From positions 58,329 to 122,328 of the forward strand of contig JBBKWU010000015.1 in assembly GCA_037969035.1 (NCBI GenBank): DNA of 64,000 bases, in the 5' to 3' direction. The stretch comes from JBBKWU01 sp037969035. Lineage in GTDB: Bacteria; Pseudomonadota; Alphaproteobacteria; Micavibrionales; Micavibrionaceae. A program made the translations under genes and the position numbers. Positions 27,187 through 35,977 of this stretch are shown one piece after another. The notes beneath the pieces were generated by a model. That model ran no database searches, was not told the DNA's origin, and saw nothing but the letters and a program-made list of their open reading frames with translations. Each line of letters opens with the position of its first letter. The first letter of the stretch is position 1.

Positions 27187-27966
27187 CTAAAGAGCAAGGC
27201 GCTTAGATATAAAATCCCTAGTCATTCCTAAAGATGGTTCACGTTCTTGATAATTGGCTACATGAGGAGCTTCAGACTCCAATATTTGAAAATCAACATC
27301 AACACCTGTTTTTTTAAGACGGCGCACAGCTTTTTCAATATCAAGCAACTCACCGCGCCGCATTTCAATGTCTTTTTCGTCAGCAATAAACAAAATAGGA
27401 GGCTTTGATGCGGCATTAAATATTTGTCCCAAATAACCACCAGAATGACTTACAATGCCAGCAACCTGATTTTTCGATAATAACCCAGCATAGATGGCAG
27501 CGCCCGCGCCCATAGAAAAGCCCGATATGATTGTTCGTTCAGCAGGAAGACCCGTTTCCTTTTGCTTCGCTTCAATATATTTTACTATACCATGAAGCAT
27601 CTTCTTCTTAAGCTGATATACAGCCACTTTTTCTATAACAAAGTTCTTAACGCTACGTACAACTTTGTTAAACGATGTCATCGCAGATTTTTTAACCATA
27701 TACTCATCGAATAGCGCTCGTTTTAATTCCTCTTGGGTTGCATTCTCTTGCCCCTTAGGAAAAGAAAGTGGCGAAATTGTTTTAGCACCATAAGCAGCAA
27801 CATAAGGGAATTCGATATGGGCTTGCGGGAATATTCCATGATATTTTTCAATTAAAGGTCTGTTGTTTTCAGCATTATCGCCCATTCCGTGCATATGAAT
27901 CCACAAAAAATCAGGCGTACCTTCTGGCTTTACAGCAATACCATCTTGAATAACATTTGATGTCAT
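27187..27966 (-). CDS. Alpha/beta-hydrolase, carboxylesterase/phospholipase type
   Basis: 259 residues, cytoplasmic. Nucleophile Ser is in GFSMGAG, the acid in FIADEKD and the His in EAPHVANY, the order expected for the esterase/lysophospholipase family; HGMGDNAEN supplies the oxyanion region. An inserted basic helix at about 90-120 is unusual. The start at 27966 is preferred because GGGGGA lies 7 bases upstream; an ATG 15 bases further up is possible. Same strand as mdh, about 110 bases upstream. Substrate unknown. Confidence 0.8.
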   Translation of the reverse strand: MTSNVIQDGIAVKPEGTPDFLWIHMHGMGDNAENNRPLIEKYHGIFPQAHIEFPYVAAYGAKTISPLSFPKGQENATQEELKRALFDEYMVKKSAMTSFNKVVRSVKNFVIEKVAVYQLKKKMLHGIVKYIEAKQKETGLPAERTIISGFSMGAGAAIYAGLLSKNQVAGIVSHSGGYLGQIFNAASKPPILFIADEKDIEMRRGELLDIEKAVRRLKKTGVDVDFQILESEAPHVANYQEREPSLGMTRDFISKRLAL

Positions 27967-28045
27967 TTGTTTATCCCCCATATTGAAGTTGCATTAGTAG
28001 AGATACTTATAAATTAAAAAATTACGGTCGACAATATACGGTACG

Positions 28046-29329
28046 TTATTTAACGCTCAGCCCTAAAAAGTCGAGCTGCCATTTCATTTCCTCATCGTCC
28101 ATCGGGTAATCGGTTCCCTCTTTCGGATAGATCAGCTCATCGGGCGCGATATGCCCCATTTCCTGTTGCAGCTTAAACGCGAAACGCATGCTCAATTCCG
28201 CCCGCCAGCAAAGCGCGATAATCGGTTTTGGGGCTTTCATCTCGAACACTTTTTTCACAGTTGGTACTGTTGTGTTCGCAAGCCGCGCCAGTGCCGCATA
28301 TAAAAACGCCCGATCGCGCATCGCCAACGCGTCTGAAACAACATCGGCGTTCAGTTCGCCATTTTTCTCAAGTCGTATTGCGCGTTTCATCGGGTCTTCA
28401 TCAAGACGACCTTCATCGCCTGCGAAATCCAGACGGCGTTTGAAAATTTCGGAAATTTCTTCAATGGCTTCGGGGTCTAAATCCTCGCGCTCCAGCAATA
28501 ATTTACGCACCGATTTATCGGCATACCGCGCGAGTCTTTTTGCCATCTTGCTTGAGAGTGCTTTCCGTGAGGCCAATGCGCCGTGCCATTCGGGAAAATC
28601 GCGGGCGCGCTCGATAATATGTTCTAACAACGCCAGATCAATTTCTGCGCCCTTGTTTTCAAGCAACGTTTGACCGCCGGGTTCGTTATTGGTGTCGATG
28701 ATCGCGCGGGAAATAATACCGCTCACTTTTTTCCGTCCCGCGATGGCTTTCACGCTCCAGCTATCGGGATGTTCCTTCAAAATCTCTAGCAAATCTTTAT
28801 CCGATAGCGCGGTGCAGAACATCAAAATCGGTTCTGCCACTTCGCGCTCAATATCACGGGCGAGCTGTGATGCCACTTTCGGTGGGGTGTATTCTGAATC
28901 CTTGAGTGCTGTCGAGAGTGCTTTCCGAATTTTCAAAACCTCATCCAGTGCAAGCGTTCCCATCGATTGCGCGACAAAGGCGTAAAGCTGGCTGTGCTTG
29001 TCATGCGAGAGATCAGGCAGCAACCGTACCAAACGCTCCGCCAGTGCCAAACGCACTTCCGCGCTGCTATCCCCTGCTAGAACGGGGCTGGCTTGTACGG
29101 GGGTCGCGTTGTTTTTGGCGACAGCCTTACGCACGGCAACGCTTGGGTCTTTTTCGGCGAGGTAATATAGAATTTCCTGATGGGTTTCGCTGCTTTGCGC
29201 GAGAGAGAGGCGACCGCCCTCATTATCGGAATGCGCGATCTTCTTTTCCTGTTCATAGCGCACAGGGTCTTTTTTCACTTTTGATAAAGACGGGGCGCGC
29301 TTGAATATCTTTTTTATAAAACCGATCAT
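28046..29329 (-). CDS. DUF2336 domain protein
   Basis: 427 residues of helical, HEAT-like repeats (LAEKDPSVAVRKAVAKN, then similar units), characteristic of the DUF2336 family found mainly in alphaproteobacteria. Function of the family is not established; in several species members sit near regulators or chemotaxis genes. No signal peptide. The ribosome-binding site is weak. It stands alone between an esterase and a divergent small gene. Confidence 0.8.
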   Translation of the reverse strand: MIGFIKKIFKRAPSLSKVKKDPVRYEQEKKIAHSDNEGGRLSLAQSSETHQEILYYLAEKDPSVAVRKAVAKNNATPVQASPVLAGDSSAEVRLALAERLVRLLPDLSHDKHSQLYAFVAQSMGTLALDEVLKIRKALSTALKDSEYTPPKVASQLARDIEREVAEPILMFCTALSDKDLLEILKEHPDSWSVKAIAGRKKVSGIISRAIIDTNNEPGGQTLLENKGAEIDLALLEHIIERARDFPEWHGALASRKALSSKMAKRLARYADKSVRKLLLEREDLDPEAIEEISEIFKRRLDFAGDEGRLDEDPMKRAIRLEKNGELNADVVSDALAMRDRAFLYAALARLANTTVPTVKKVFEMKAPKPIIALCWRAELSMRFAFKLQQEMGHIAPDELIYPKEGTDYPMDDEEMKWQLDFLGLSVK

Positions 29330-29405
29330 GTGACAAATATTAGACTTTTTATTGCAAAAGACATAGAGTCATAAAAAAATTAATAAATAAAACAGGGACA
29401 ACATC

Positions 29406-29744
29406 ATGCTTACGGATTTTCTTTATCGTCAATTAAAGCCTTACACGAGCCGCCCTGCGACTTGGGCACTGCGTCAGGTTTTTCACCTTCATGCAAACGC
29501 CCTCGGGAGCGCATTCAACCCACGTGGTTCAACCTACGCGACAACACATGAAAGAGCCGCCACAAGTCGCTGCGCCCATATCATGGATAAAATCGGTACC
29601 GAGCGTCTAAGCACCTTACGTGAATGGATGCCGCTGGAAATGCCAGAAACGCTTAACACCTCATCGTTGAAAAAATTTCATGGGGAGCTAGAGCGTATTC
29701 AAGCATGGGAAAATGGCCAAAAACCAAGCGCGCCGAAGCTCTAG
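29406..29744 (+). CDS. Hypothetical protein, 112 aa
   Basis: No family recognised. A small basic protein with Arg/Thr/Ala-rich text and no signal peptide. AGGGACA lies just upstream of the ATG. It converges with cdd (stop codons about 12 bases apart) and is divergent from the DUF2336 gene. Confidence 0.6.
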   Translation: MLTDFLYRQLKPYTSRPATWALRQVFHLHANALGSAFNPRGSTYATTHERAATSRCAHIMDKIGTERLSTLREWMPLEMPETLNTSSLKKFHGELERIQAWENGQKPSAPKL

Positions 29745-29755
29745 CGCGCCGCGCC

Positions 29756-30163
29756 TTACTTGAGGTTTTCAGGGCCAAAAGAATCGGGCAGTAATTCATC
29801 CATTGTGTAACGCTTCAAGACCACACCACTTTTATCCATCACATGAATAATGGTGTCCTCATCCGCGAACTCACGGATGCGTTGGCGGCAATCACCGCAA
29901 GGGGTACAAAGATGCTCGCTCGGCCCGATCACGGCGACATCGGCTATCTTATATTGCCCGCCTGTTATCATCGCCGCCATTGCTGATGCTTCGGCGCACA
30001 GCCCTTTATAATGTGCGACTTCAACATTCACCCCCGTATAAACCGCGCCGTTATCCGCACGAATTGCTGATGCCACAGGGTGCAATGAATACGGCGTATA
30101 GGCATGATCCATCACCGCAATGGCGGCCTTATACAATTCATCTGTTTGTCTGTTATTTTCCAT
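29756..30163 (-). CDS. cdd: Cytidine deaminase
   Basis: Homotetrameric zinc cytidine deaminase of 135 residues. Zinc ligand Cys and proton-shuttle Glu are in GLCAEASA, the other two zinc ligands in PCGDCRQ, as in the short Cdd class. Pyrimidine salvage: cytidine and deoxycytidine to uridine forms. Its start overlaps the zapE stop by 11 bases, so translation is probably coupled. Confidence 0.93.
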   Translation of the reverse strand: MENNRQTDELYKAAIAVMDHAYTPYSLHPVASAIRADNGAVYTGVNVEVAHYKGLCAEASAMAAMITGGQYKIADVAVIGPSEHLCTPCGDCRQRIREFADEDTIIHVMDKSGVVLKRYTMDELLPDSFGPENLK

Positions 30164-31280
30164 CGCTGCGCCTTTCTTTATCTTTGCTATGTCCGCCTCT
30201 ATAGTCCTCGCCCTGCATTTCGATTAGGCGGCTTATCGTGCGTTCAAATTCAAATGCGTGATCTTTGCCCGTGTATAATTTTTCGATCGTGGTGTCTGCG
30301 GAAATCACAATATTGCATTTTGCTTCATACAGCGCATCGACCAAAATCATAAATCTTTTGGCTTCGTTATGTCGATCATAACCAAGTCTAGGGATATTTT
30401 CGATTAAAACCGTATCGTATTTATTTGATATTTTGAGGTAATCCTCCGCCCCATAAGGCTTCTCACATAGGTTAGCAAAGCTAGAACGCCCTACATTGCC
30501 CGCCGCTTGCATAGAAATTTTATGCCCTTTAACGGTCAATGTTTCTGTTTTTTCAGGTGTTCCTGCAGCAAGACTGCGGAATATTTCATCCATTTTTTGC
30601 TGTGCGCTTTTACCAAGCGGCGTGAAATAAATATCGGCCTCTGCCATATTTTGCATACGGTAATCGATTGGCCCATCGAGTGCTTGCACATCCATACTTG
30701 CTTTGAGTAAATCAATAAACGGCAAGAACCGCTCGCGCTGTAGGCCGTCCTCGTACAATCTATCGGGCGGCCAATTGCTTGTCGCCACAACGATCACACC
30801 ATGCGCGAATAACGCACCAAACAGCCGTCCCAAAATCATTGCATCGGCAATATCGGTGACATGAAATTCATCAAAGCACAGCACTTTGACCTTGGCGGCG
30901 ATATCTTTCGCGTAATGTGAAACCGCCTTATCGGGTTCTGCGCCTTGGCGAGCCTTGTGCAAATAATCATGCACATCGATCATAAATTCATGGAAATGCG
31001 CGCGTTGTTTTCCGATAGAAGGAGGCAGGCAATCATAAAATAAATCCATCAGCATTGATTTACCGCGCCCAACGCTGCCGTAAATATAAACGCCTTTAAT
31101 CGCACCCGTTTTCTCGCGCTTGCCCCATGAACGCCAGAACGATTTCTTATCACTCATTTCGTGTTTTACAATTTGCGCATGCAGCGTATGCAGCTTTTCC
31201 ACGGTGCATTTTTGATGCGGGTCCGTTTGAATAACCCTGTCATTAATCAAGATTTGGTAATGCTGGAATGGGGTGCTCAT
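30153..31280 (-). CDS. zapE: Cell division ATPase ZapE (AFG1-like)
   Basis: 375 residues. Walker A is GSVGRGKS (about residue 70) and Walker B is LCFDEFHVTD, the hallmark of ZapE/AFG1 AAA ATPases that bind FtsZ in E. coli and extract or degrade membrane proteins in mitochondria. The start overlaps the tatC stop by 4 bases. In many alphaproteobacteria zapE sits near mdh in the TCA cluster; here it follows tatC instead. Confidence 0.93.
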   Translation of the reverse strand: MSTPFQHYQILINDRVIQTDPHQKCTVEKLHTLHAQIVKHEMSDKKSFWRSWGKREKTGAIKGVYIYGSVGRGKSMLMDLFYDCLPPSIGKQRAHFHEFMIDVHDYLHKARQGAEPDKAVSHYAKDIAAKVKVLCFDEFHVTDIADAMILGRLFGALFAHGVIVVATSNWPPDRLYEDGLQRERFLPFIDLLKASMDVQALDGPIDYRMQNMAEADIYFTPLGKSAQQKMDEIFRSLAAGTPEKTETLTVKGHKISMQAAGNVGRSSFANLCEKPYGAEDYLKISNKYDTVLIENIPRLGYDRHNEAKRFMILVDALYEAKCNIVISADTTIEKLYTGKDHAFEFERTISRLIEMQGEDYRGGHSKDKERRSDGK

Positions 31281-32068
31281 TTTTTCTTGCCCATGCGCAC
31301 AAGGATGATGGACACCTCATAAAGTGCCAAAATCGGGATCGCCAAAAGCACCTGACTAATCACATCAGGCGGCGTCAGAAAAGCCGCAACAACGAAGGTT
31401 ACAATCACCGCGTATTTACGTTTGGCGGCCAGCATATCCGCAGTCACCACCCCTGCCCGCCCCAAAAGCGTCAGCAAAACAGGCAGCTGGAAACACAGGC
31501 CAAAGGCAAACATCAACACCATCACCAAGTCCAGATACTCGCTCACCCGTGCTTCTAGCTGTATCGGCAAGGCGGTGTCCGTGCTTTGGAAGCTCAGGAA
31601 GAATGGCCACGCCATCGGCATCACCACAAAGTAAACCATCGCCCCGCCCGCGATAAACAAAAGCGGCGACGCAATCAAAAATGGTAAAAACGCACGCCGT
31701 TCGTTCTTATAAAGCCCCGGCGCTACGAAGCGATAAAGCTGTGTCGCGATCACAGGGAACGTCACACACAGCCCGCCAAAAAACGCGACTTTTAGGTACG
31801 TGAAGAAGGCTTCCGTAAGGCCTGTATATATCAATCGGTTCGTATCGTTTTCCTGCATCGCGTTTGAAAGCGGCGAAATCAGAAAGCTGTAAATATGCTC
31901 AACATACATATAACAAAATATAGTCCCCACAAGCAACGCCATGAACGACCACAACAGACGTTTACGCAACTCCAACAAATGTGATTGCAGCGGCAATTGC
32001 GATTCCTCTGCGGCTTTTGCATCTTCTGCGCCAACTTTTACGTCTTCTGTTTTTTCCGTTTCCGTCAT
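31277..32068 (-). CDS. tatC: Sec-independent translocase TatC
   Basis: 263 residues with six predicted membrane helices. Family motifs LLELRKRLLWSF near the N-terminus and the loop FVAPGLYKNERRAFLPF are clear. With TatA and TatB it forms the twin-arginine translocon that recognises folded substrates. The ATG overlaps the stop of the tatB fusion gene by 4 bases. A likely client with an RRDFLL signal lies at 61950. Confidence 0.96.
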   Translation of the reverse strand: MTETEKTEDVKVGAEDAKAAEESQLPLQSHLLELRKRLLWSFMALLVGTIFCYMYVEHIYSFLISPLSNAMQENDTNRLIYTGLTEAFFTYLKVAFFGGLCVTFPVIATQLYRFVAPGLYKNERRAFLPFLIASPLLFIAGGAMVYFVVMPMAWPFFLSFQSTDTALPIQLEARVSEYLDLVMVLMFAFGLCFQLPVLLTLLGRAGVVTADMLAAKRKYAVIVTFVVAAFLTPPDVISQVLLAIPILALYEVSIILVRMGKKK

Positions 32069-33030
32069 GATATTTTCCTCGCAAGCATACTGACCTTTTC
32101 AAAAGGCAGCTCTTCTTCTGAGGTAAAATCTCGCTCATAAACATTCAGAACCTCAAACCCATGTTCTTGCAGCAAGGTCGATATTTCATGGATGTTACAG
32201 ATGTTCAAGAAAAACGCGACCGATGGGTCAAACGGTTCATTCACCCATGTTTCAAGCGGTGCGCCAGCCTGAAACCCTATATACAAAACACCGCCGAGCG
32301 TAAGAACACGGCTAAACTCTTTAAAAACCTGCGGCATATCTTCTTTTGTCAGGTGGATAATCGAATATGACGATACCACACCATCAAACGCACCATCATC
32401 AAACGGCATATCACGCATGTCACCATGCTTTAAAACAGCATCAGGGCATTTTTTACGCGCTTGCTCTACCATGTTCGTGGACAGATCAAGCCCTGTCACC
32501 TGATGCCCGCGATTGTATAAATAAAACACGTCAACACCAGGGCCACAGCCCACATCCAAGATACTGACGCTGCGGCCTTTGAAGTATTCGAGGAAATCAT
32601 CGATATTGTCTGAGGGCTGTTGAAACGCCGCGACATAGTCTTTTTCGATATGGGCGTAAAGTGCCGCAACATCAAGGCGTTTGCTTTTGTCATTTGCTTG
32701 CACTTTTTCGTCAGATGCCTGTGCCTGTGCCTGCGCTTGCGCCTGCTCCTTATCGAGCGGTAACATTTGCGGTTCACCATGACGGTCGAGCGGTACATTC
32801 TCGTTATAGCCATCGATTTCGTCGCTCATCGCGGCATAATGGCGGATTTCGTTCAAATCATGATGCTGCATGAAATCTTCGAATTGCTGTGTGAAGGCGT
32901 ATTTGATGTATTGCATACGGCGCACGGCGCGCCCCAGCGTCATCATAATGTCGGGAATCTCTTTAGGGCCGATCACAAAGACTGCGATCGCCATAATGAC
33001 GAGTAATTCTGCCCAGCCAAAATCAAACAT
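32065..33030 (-). CDS. tatB: TatB fused to a SAM-dependent methyltransferase
   Basis: 321 residues in one uninterrupted frame. Residues 1-60 are a normal TatB head: membrane helix (WAELLVIMAIAVFVIG), hinge GPKEIP and amphipathic helix. After a charged linker with a QAQAQAQAQA run (96-105), residues 118-321 form a class I methyltransferase: SAM motif ILDVGCGPG at 158-166, acidic ribose-binding LDLS at 181-184, HGDMRDMPF and the motif IV/post-I region VVSSYSIIHL. Ordinary TatB has about 100-200 residues with a disordered tail. The methyltransferase would face the cytoplasm, tethered to the translocon. Its substrate is unknown. Gene order tatA-tatB-tatC confirms the TatB identity. Confidence 0.93.
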   Translation of the reverse strand: MFDFGWAELLVIMAIAVFVIGPKEIPDIMMTLGRAVRRMQYIKYAFTQQFEDFMQHHDLNEIRHYAAMSDEIDGYNENVPLDRHGEPQMLPLDKEQAQAQAQAQASDEKVQANDKSKRLDVAALYAHIEKDYVAAFQQPSDNIDDFLEYFKGRSVSILDVGCGPGVDVFYLYNRGHQVTGLDLSTNMVEQARKKCPDAVLKHGDMRDMPFDDGAFDGVVSSYSIIHLTKEDMPQVFKEFSRVLTLGGVLYIGFQAGAPLETWVNEPFDPSVAFFLNICNIHEISTLLQEHGFEVLNVYERDFTSEEELPFEKVSMLARKIS

Positions 33031-33036
33031 GGCGAA

Positions 33037-33279
33037 TTACTTCTTTTTTGAGGTGGATTTTTTGCTGTCCGCGCTTTCCGCGTCGATCACATCGTCATCG
33101 TTTTTAGCATGAGAAAGCGAAGGCTTGCCGCCTGTTTTTTCGTCTTCTTCCTTCATGCCTTTTTTAAAGCTTTTGATGCCTTTTGCCATATCTTCCATGA
33201 TACGCGGCACGCGTCCTGCGCCGAACAGAAACAGTACGACCAAAACGATAATTAATATTTGCCAGATGCTGGGTGCCAT
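33037..33279 (-). CDS. tatA: Sec-independent translocase TatA
   Basis: 80 residues: a single membrane helix (WQILIIVLVVLFLFG), the FGAGRVP hinge, an amphipathic helix, and a charged Lys/Asp/Ser tail. Pore-forming subunit of the Tat system. Ends 6 bases before the tatB fusion and starts one base from the scpB stop. Confidence 0.95.
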   Translation of the reverse strand: MAPSIWQILIIVLVVLFLFGAGRVPRIMEDMAKGIKSFKKGMKEEDEKTGGKPSLSHAKNDDDVIDAESADSKKSTSKKK

Positions 33280-34062
33280 TTATTCACGCTCCTCTTCCAG
33301 ATCGTCAGTATCATCCATTTCGGCGTCAACTTCCAGACCTTCTTCATCGAATTCGTCATTCATTTCATCATCTTGTGAATCGTTTGACGGTTTATAGTTC
33401 AAATCATCTTCCATATTGGCGTCATCTTCGCCGAATAACTCGCCTGTCATCTTCACCGTATCAATAGCCGGACGACGGTCGAGCAAGCCTGAGGATTTAA
33501 GGTCATCAAGCCCTGGTAAATCTGTCATAGACTCCAGCCCAAAATGATCCATAAAGGTGGGCGTTGTCACCCATGTCAGCGGACGACCGGGGCTTTCACG
33601 ACGGCGACCGGGTTTAACCCACCCTGCTTCCATCAACACATCCAGCGTGCCCTTGCTTGTCGCAACGCCGCGAATGTTTTCGATTTCTGCGCGGGTTACA
33701 GGTTGGTGGTACGCCACAATCGAGAGTGTTTCCATCGCCGCGCGCGAGAGCTTACGCTGCACTTCTTTATGCAGGCTCAGCGCATCACCCAAATCAACAG
33801 CCGTACGAAACGCCCATGTACCGTTCATTTCCAACAAATGCACGCCGCGCTTCTCGTACCGTTTTTGCAGCTCCATCAACATGCCGCCAACATCTGCGCC
33901 CTCGGGCAAGCGTTCATACATCGCCGCCACAGTTAGCGGTTCACCTGTAGCAAACAGCATTGCTTCTAACAAGCGCATATCTTGTTCTTGCCTGCCCCTG
34001 TCATCATGTGTGTTATCGTCCATGTCATCGCTCATATCGTTTGTTTTAGCTTCCTGTGCCAT
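33280..34062 (-). CDS. scpB: Segregation and condensation protein B
   Basis: 260 residues. The winged-helix body (MRLLEAMLFATGEPLT, then LSIVAYHQPVTRAEIENIRG) is typical ScpB, a kleisin-interacting partner of the SMC complex that compacts the chromosome. An acidic tail of about 55 residues rich in Asp/Glu follows the family core. The start overlaps the scpA stop by 17 bases. Confidence 0.93.
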   Translation of the reverse strand: MAQEAKTNDMSDDMDDNTHDDRGRQEQDMRLLEAMLFATGEPLTVAAMYERLPEGADVGGMLMELQKRYEKRGVHLLEMNGTWAFRTAVDLGDALSLHKEVQRKLSRAAMETLSIVAYHQPVTRAEIENIRGVATSKGTLDVLMEAGWVKPGRRRESPGRPLTWVTTPTFMDHFGLESMTDLPGLDDLKSSGLLDRRPAIDTVKMTGELFGEDDANMEDDLNYKPSNDSQDDEMNDEFDEEGLEVDAEMDDTDDLEEERE

Positions 34063-34927
34063 CTTTTACCTCTTGTTCTTCGGGGGTAACGCTTTGTAGT
34101 TTATCAATTGCGGCGCGTAAATAAATCGGGCGGAAGGCACCGTCTTGTTTAATTTCGACCTTGCCTTGCTTTGCCATCTCCAGCCCGACAGTAAACATCG
34201 AGGCCATTGACGAGCGCGCATATAATTTATCTTTGATCTTTTCAGGCATGAACGAGCTTAACGTTGTCCAAACGCTCCACGGGCCTTTGCGCGGTAATTT
34301 ACCCAGCATCTTTGTCATACGATCAAGCGCGGTATCCATCGACATCAAAGTAAAGGTCGGCAATTCGTAATTCTGGGACTCGCTACGGCGTTTGATGTCG
34401 CCATAAGCTTTAAGCAGATCAAGCAGGGTCGCATCGTACGTTGTGTCAGTCTTGGTTCTCAAGCCTTCCGCCATCCCGCGTGAAAACACGTCTTGACCAA
34501 GCTGCGGCAGCGCGAACAAATCCTCGGCGGCTTTTTGCATCACTTCCAAACGGCGGAGCTGGAATTGCAGGGCTTCGGCCATTTCCTCGCCGCTTGGCTC
34601 GTCCTCGTCATTTTCACGGGGCAGCAAAAGGCGCGATTTCAAATATGCAAGCCACGCCGCCATCACCAAATATTCCGCCGCCAAAGAAAGCTGTAATTTC
34701 TGAGCCTGTTCTATAAACGCCAGATATTGCCGTGCGAGCTGTAAAATAGAGATTTTGGCTAGATCAACCTTTTGGTCACGCGCCATCGCGAGCAATACAT
34801 CAATCGGCCCTTCATAGCCATCAATGTTCAGTAATAACGCTTCGGGATCAACCAATAACGAAGCCTCCGCACGTGGCGGATCTTCTTCAAATTCAATTAT
34901 TTTCGTGTTTTGGTCAGCTTCTGTCAT
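34046..34927 (-). CDS. scpA: Segregation and condensation protein A
   Basis: 293 residues. Kleisin head motif FEGPIDLLL-like text appears as YEGPIDVLLAMARDQ, followed by the helical ScpA body and a C-terminal winged helix (LEMAKQGKVEIKQDG). Bridges the SMC heads with ScpB. Lies between nagZ and scpB in the conserved alphaproteobacterial order. Confidence 0.93.
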   Translation of the reverse strand: MTEADQNTKIIEFEEDPPRAEASLLVDPEALLLNIDGYEGPIDVLLAMARDQKVDLAKISILQLARQYLAFIEQAQKLQLSLAAEYLVMAAWLAYLKSRLLLPRENDEDEPSGEEMAEALQFQLRRLEVMQKAAEDLFALPQLGQDVFSRGMAEGLRTKTDTTYDATLLDLLKAYGDIKRRSESQNYELPTFTLMSMDTALDRMTKMLGKLPRKGPWSVWTTLSSFMPEKIKDKLYARSSMASMFTVGLEMAKQGKVEIKQDGAFRPIYLRAAIDKLQSVTPEEQEVKDGTGS

Positions 34928-34972
34928 TAACTCTTCGCTTTTAAAACCCGTCTAAACAAGGCCTAACCCTTG

Positions 34973-35977
34973 CTAAGCAACAGGCTGAGACCACTCAATT
35001 GAGCGGTTATAGCGCAAAACAGCATCACTTGTCATCTTTGGTGTTTCGGAAAACATTAATTCCATATCTTGGAAGTTTCCGCTGCAATGTAAAACCGCGT
35101 CACAACCAGCACGCAAGGCCAGCCGTTGACGGGCGCGCACATCACCAAATTGCGCCAGAGCATTCATTTCAAGATCATCGCCCAACAAGAAACCGCGAAA
35201 GCCAATCTCGTTACGGATGACATCAAATATAATCTTACGCGAGCATGTCACAGGCAGTTTTTCATCCAGTTCAGGATAAACAACATGCGCCGTCATGCCC
35301 CACACAGCATCGCCATAAATGCTTTGGCTAATCTCGTGGAACGGATGAAAATCGTGAGATTTCAATTCGTCTAACGCTGTGTTTACAACAGGCAACTCAT
35401 CATGGCTATCCGCCATTGCGCGACCATGACCAGGGATATGTTTGATAATCGGTGTAATGCCGCAATGAATATATTCCTGCGCAACAATGCCACCCAGCGA
35501 CGCCACAATCGAAGGATCAGTCGAAAACGCACGGTCACCAATAACATCATGCGTATCAGGAACCAACACATCCAAAACGGGCGAACAATTTACATTAAAG
35601 CCAAGTTCCTTCAGCTCCGCCGCAATCGCTCTTGTGTTTGCCTGTAGCGCGCTGCGCGATTCCATCGGGTTTTCAAAAAACATATCGCCGAAATGTTTGG
35701 CGGGTGGGTATTGCGTCCATTCAGGTTCACGCAAACGCTGTACACGTCCACCTTCTTGGTCGATCAAAATAGGAATGTCTTTGCGTCCCACGCATTTATG
35801 AAGCGATTTAATCAACGCCTTAACTTGCTTTGCATCTTTGATATTGCGGGCGAATAAAATAAAGCCCAGCGGATTTTTCTCGGCGAAAAGCTTCGTTTCC
35901 TCTGCTGTTAATTCCAACCCTGCAAAGCCGACGATGGCGGCTGCGGGGGCGTTTTCACTATCTATTACGGACAACAA
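34973..35977 (-). CDS. nagZ: Beta-N-acetylhexosaminidase NagZ
   Basis: Cytoplasmic GH3 enzyme of peptidoglycan recycling that removes GlcNAc from anhydromuropeptides. KHIPGHGRA and DSHDELP supply the GH3 NagZ catalytic loop (Asp nucleophile later in LLGDDLEM). I place the start at TTG 35977: a perfect AGGAGG lies 5 bases upstream and the product then has 334 residues, the normal length. The frame is open 41 codons further up, within the SPOR gene. Overlaps the SPOR stop by 20 bases. Confidence 0.93.
   Translation of the reverse strand: MLSVIDSENAPAAAIVGFAGLELTAEETKLFAEKNPLGFILFARNIKDAKQVKALIKSLHKCVGRKDIPILIDQEGGRVQRLREPEWTQYPPAKHFGDMFFENPMESRSALQANTRAIAAELKELGFNVNCSPVLDVLVPDTHDVIGDRAFSTDPSIVASLGGIVAQEYIHCGITPIIKHIPGHGRAMADSHDELPVVNTALDELKSHDFHPFHEISQSIYGDAVWGMTAHVVYPELDEKLPVTCSRKIIFDVIRNEIGFRGFLLGDDLEMNALAQFGDVRARQRLALRAGCDAVLHCSGNFQDMELMFSETPKMTSDAVLRYNRSIEWSQPVA

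Noticed and set aside
32720..32745. Short tandem repeat as a stand-alone VNTR
   Set aside because: It encodes the Gln-Ala linker of the TatB fusion; noted there instead.
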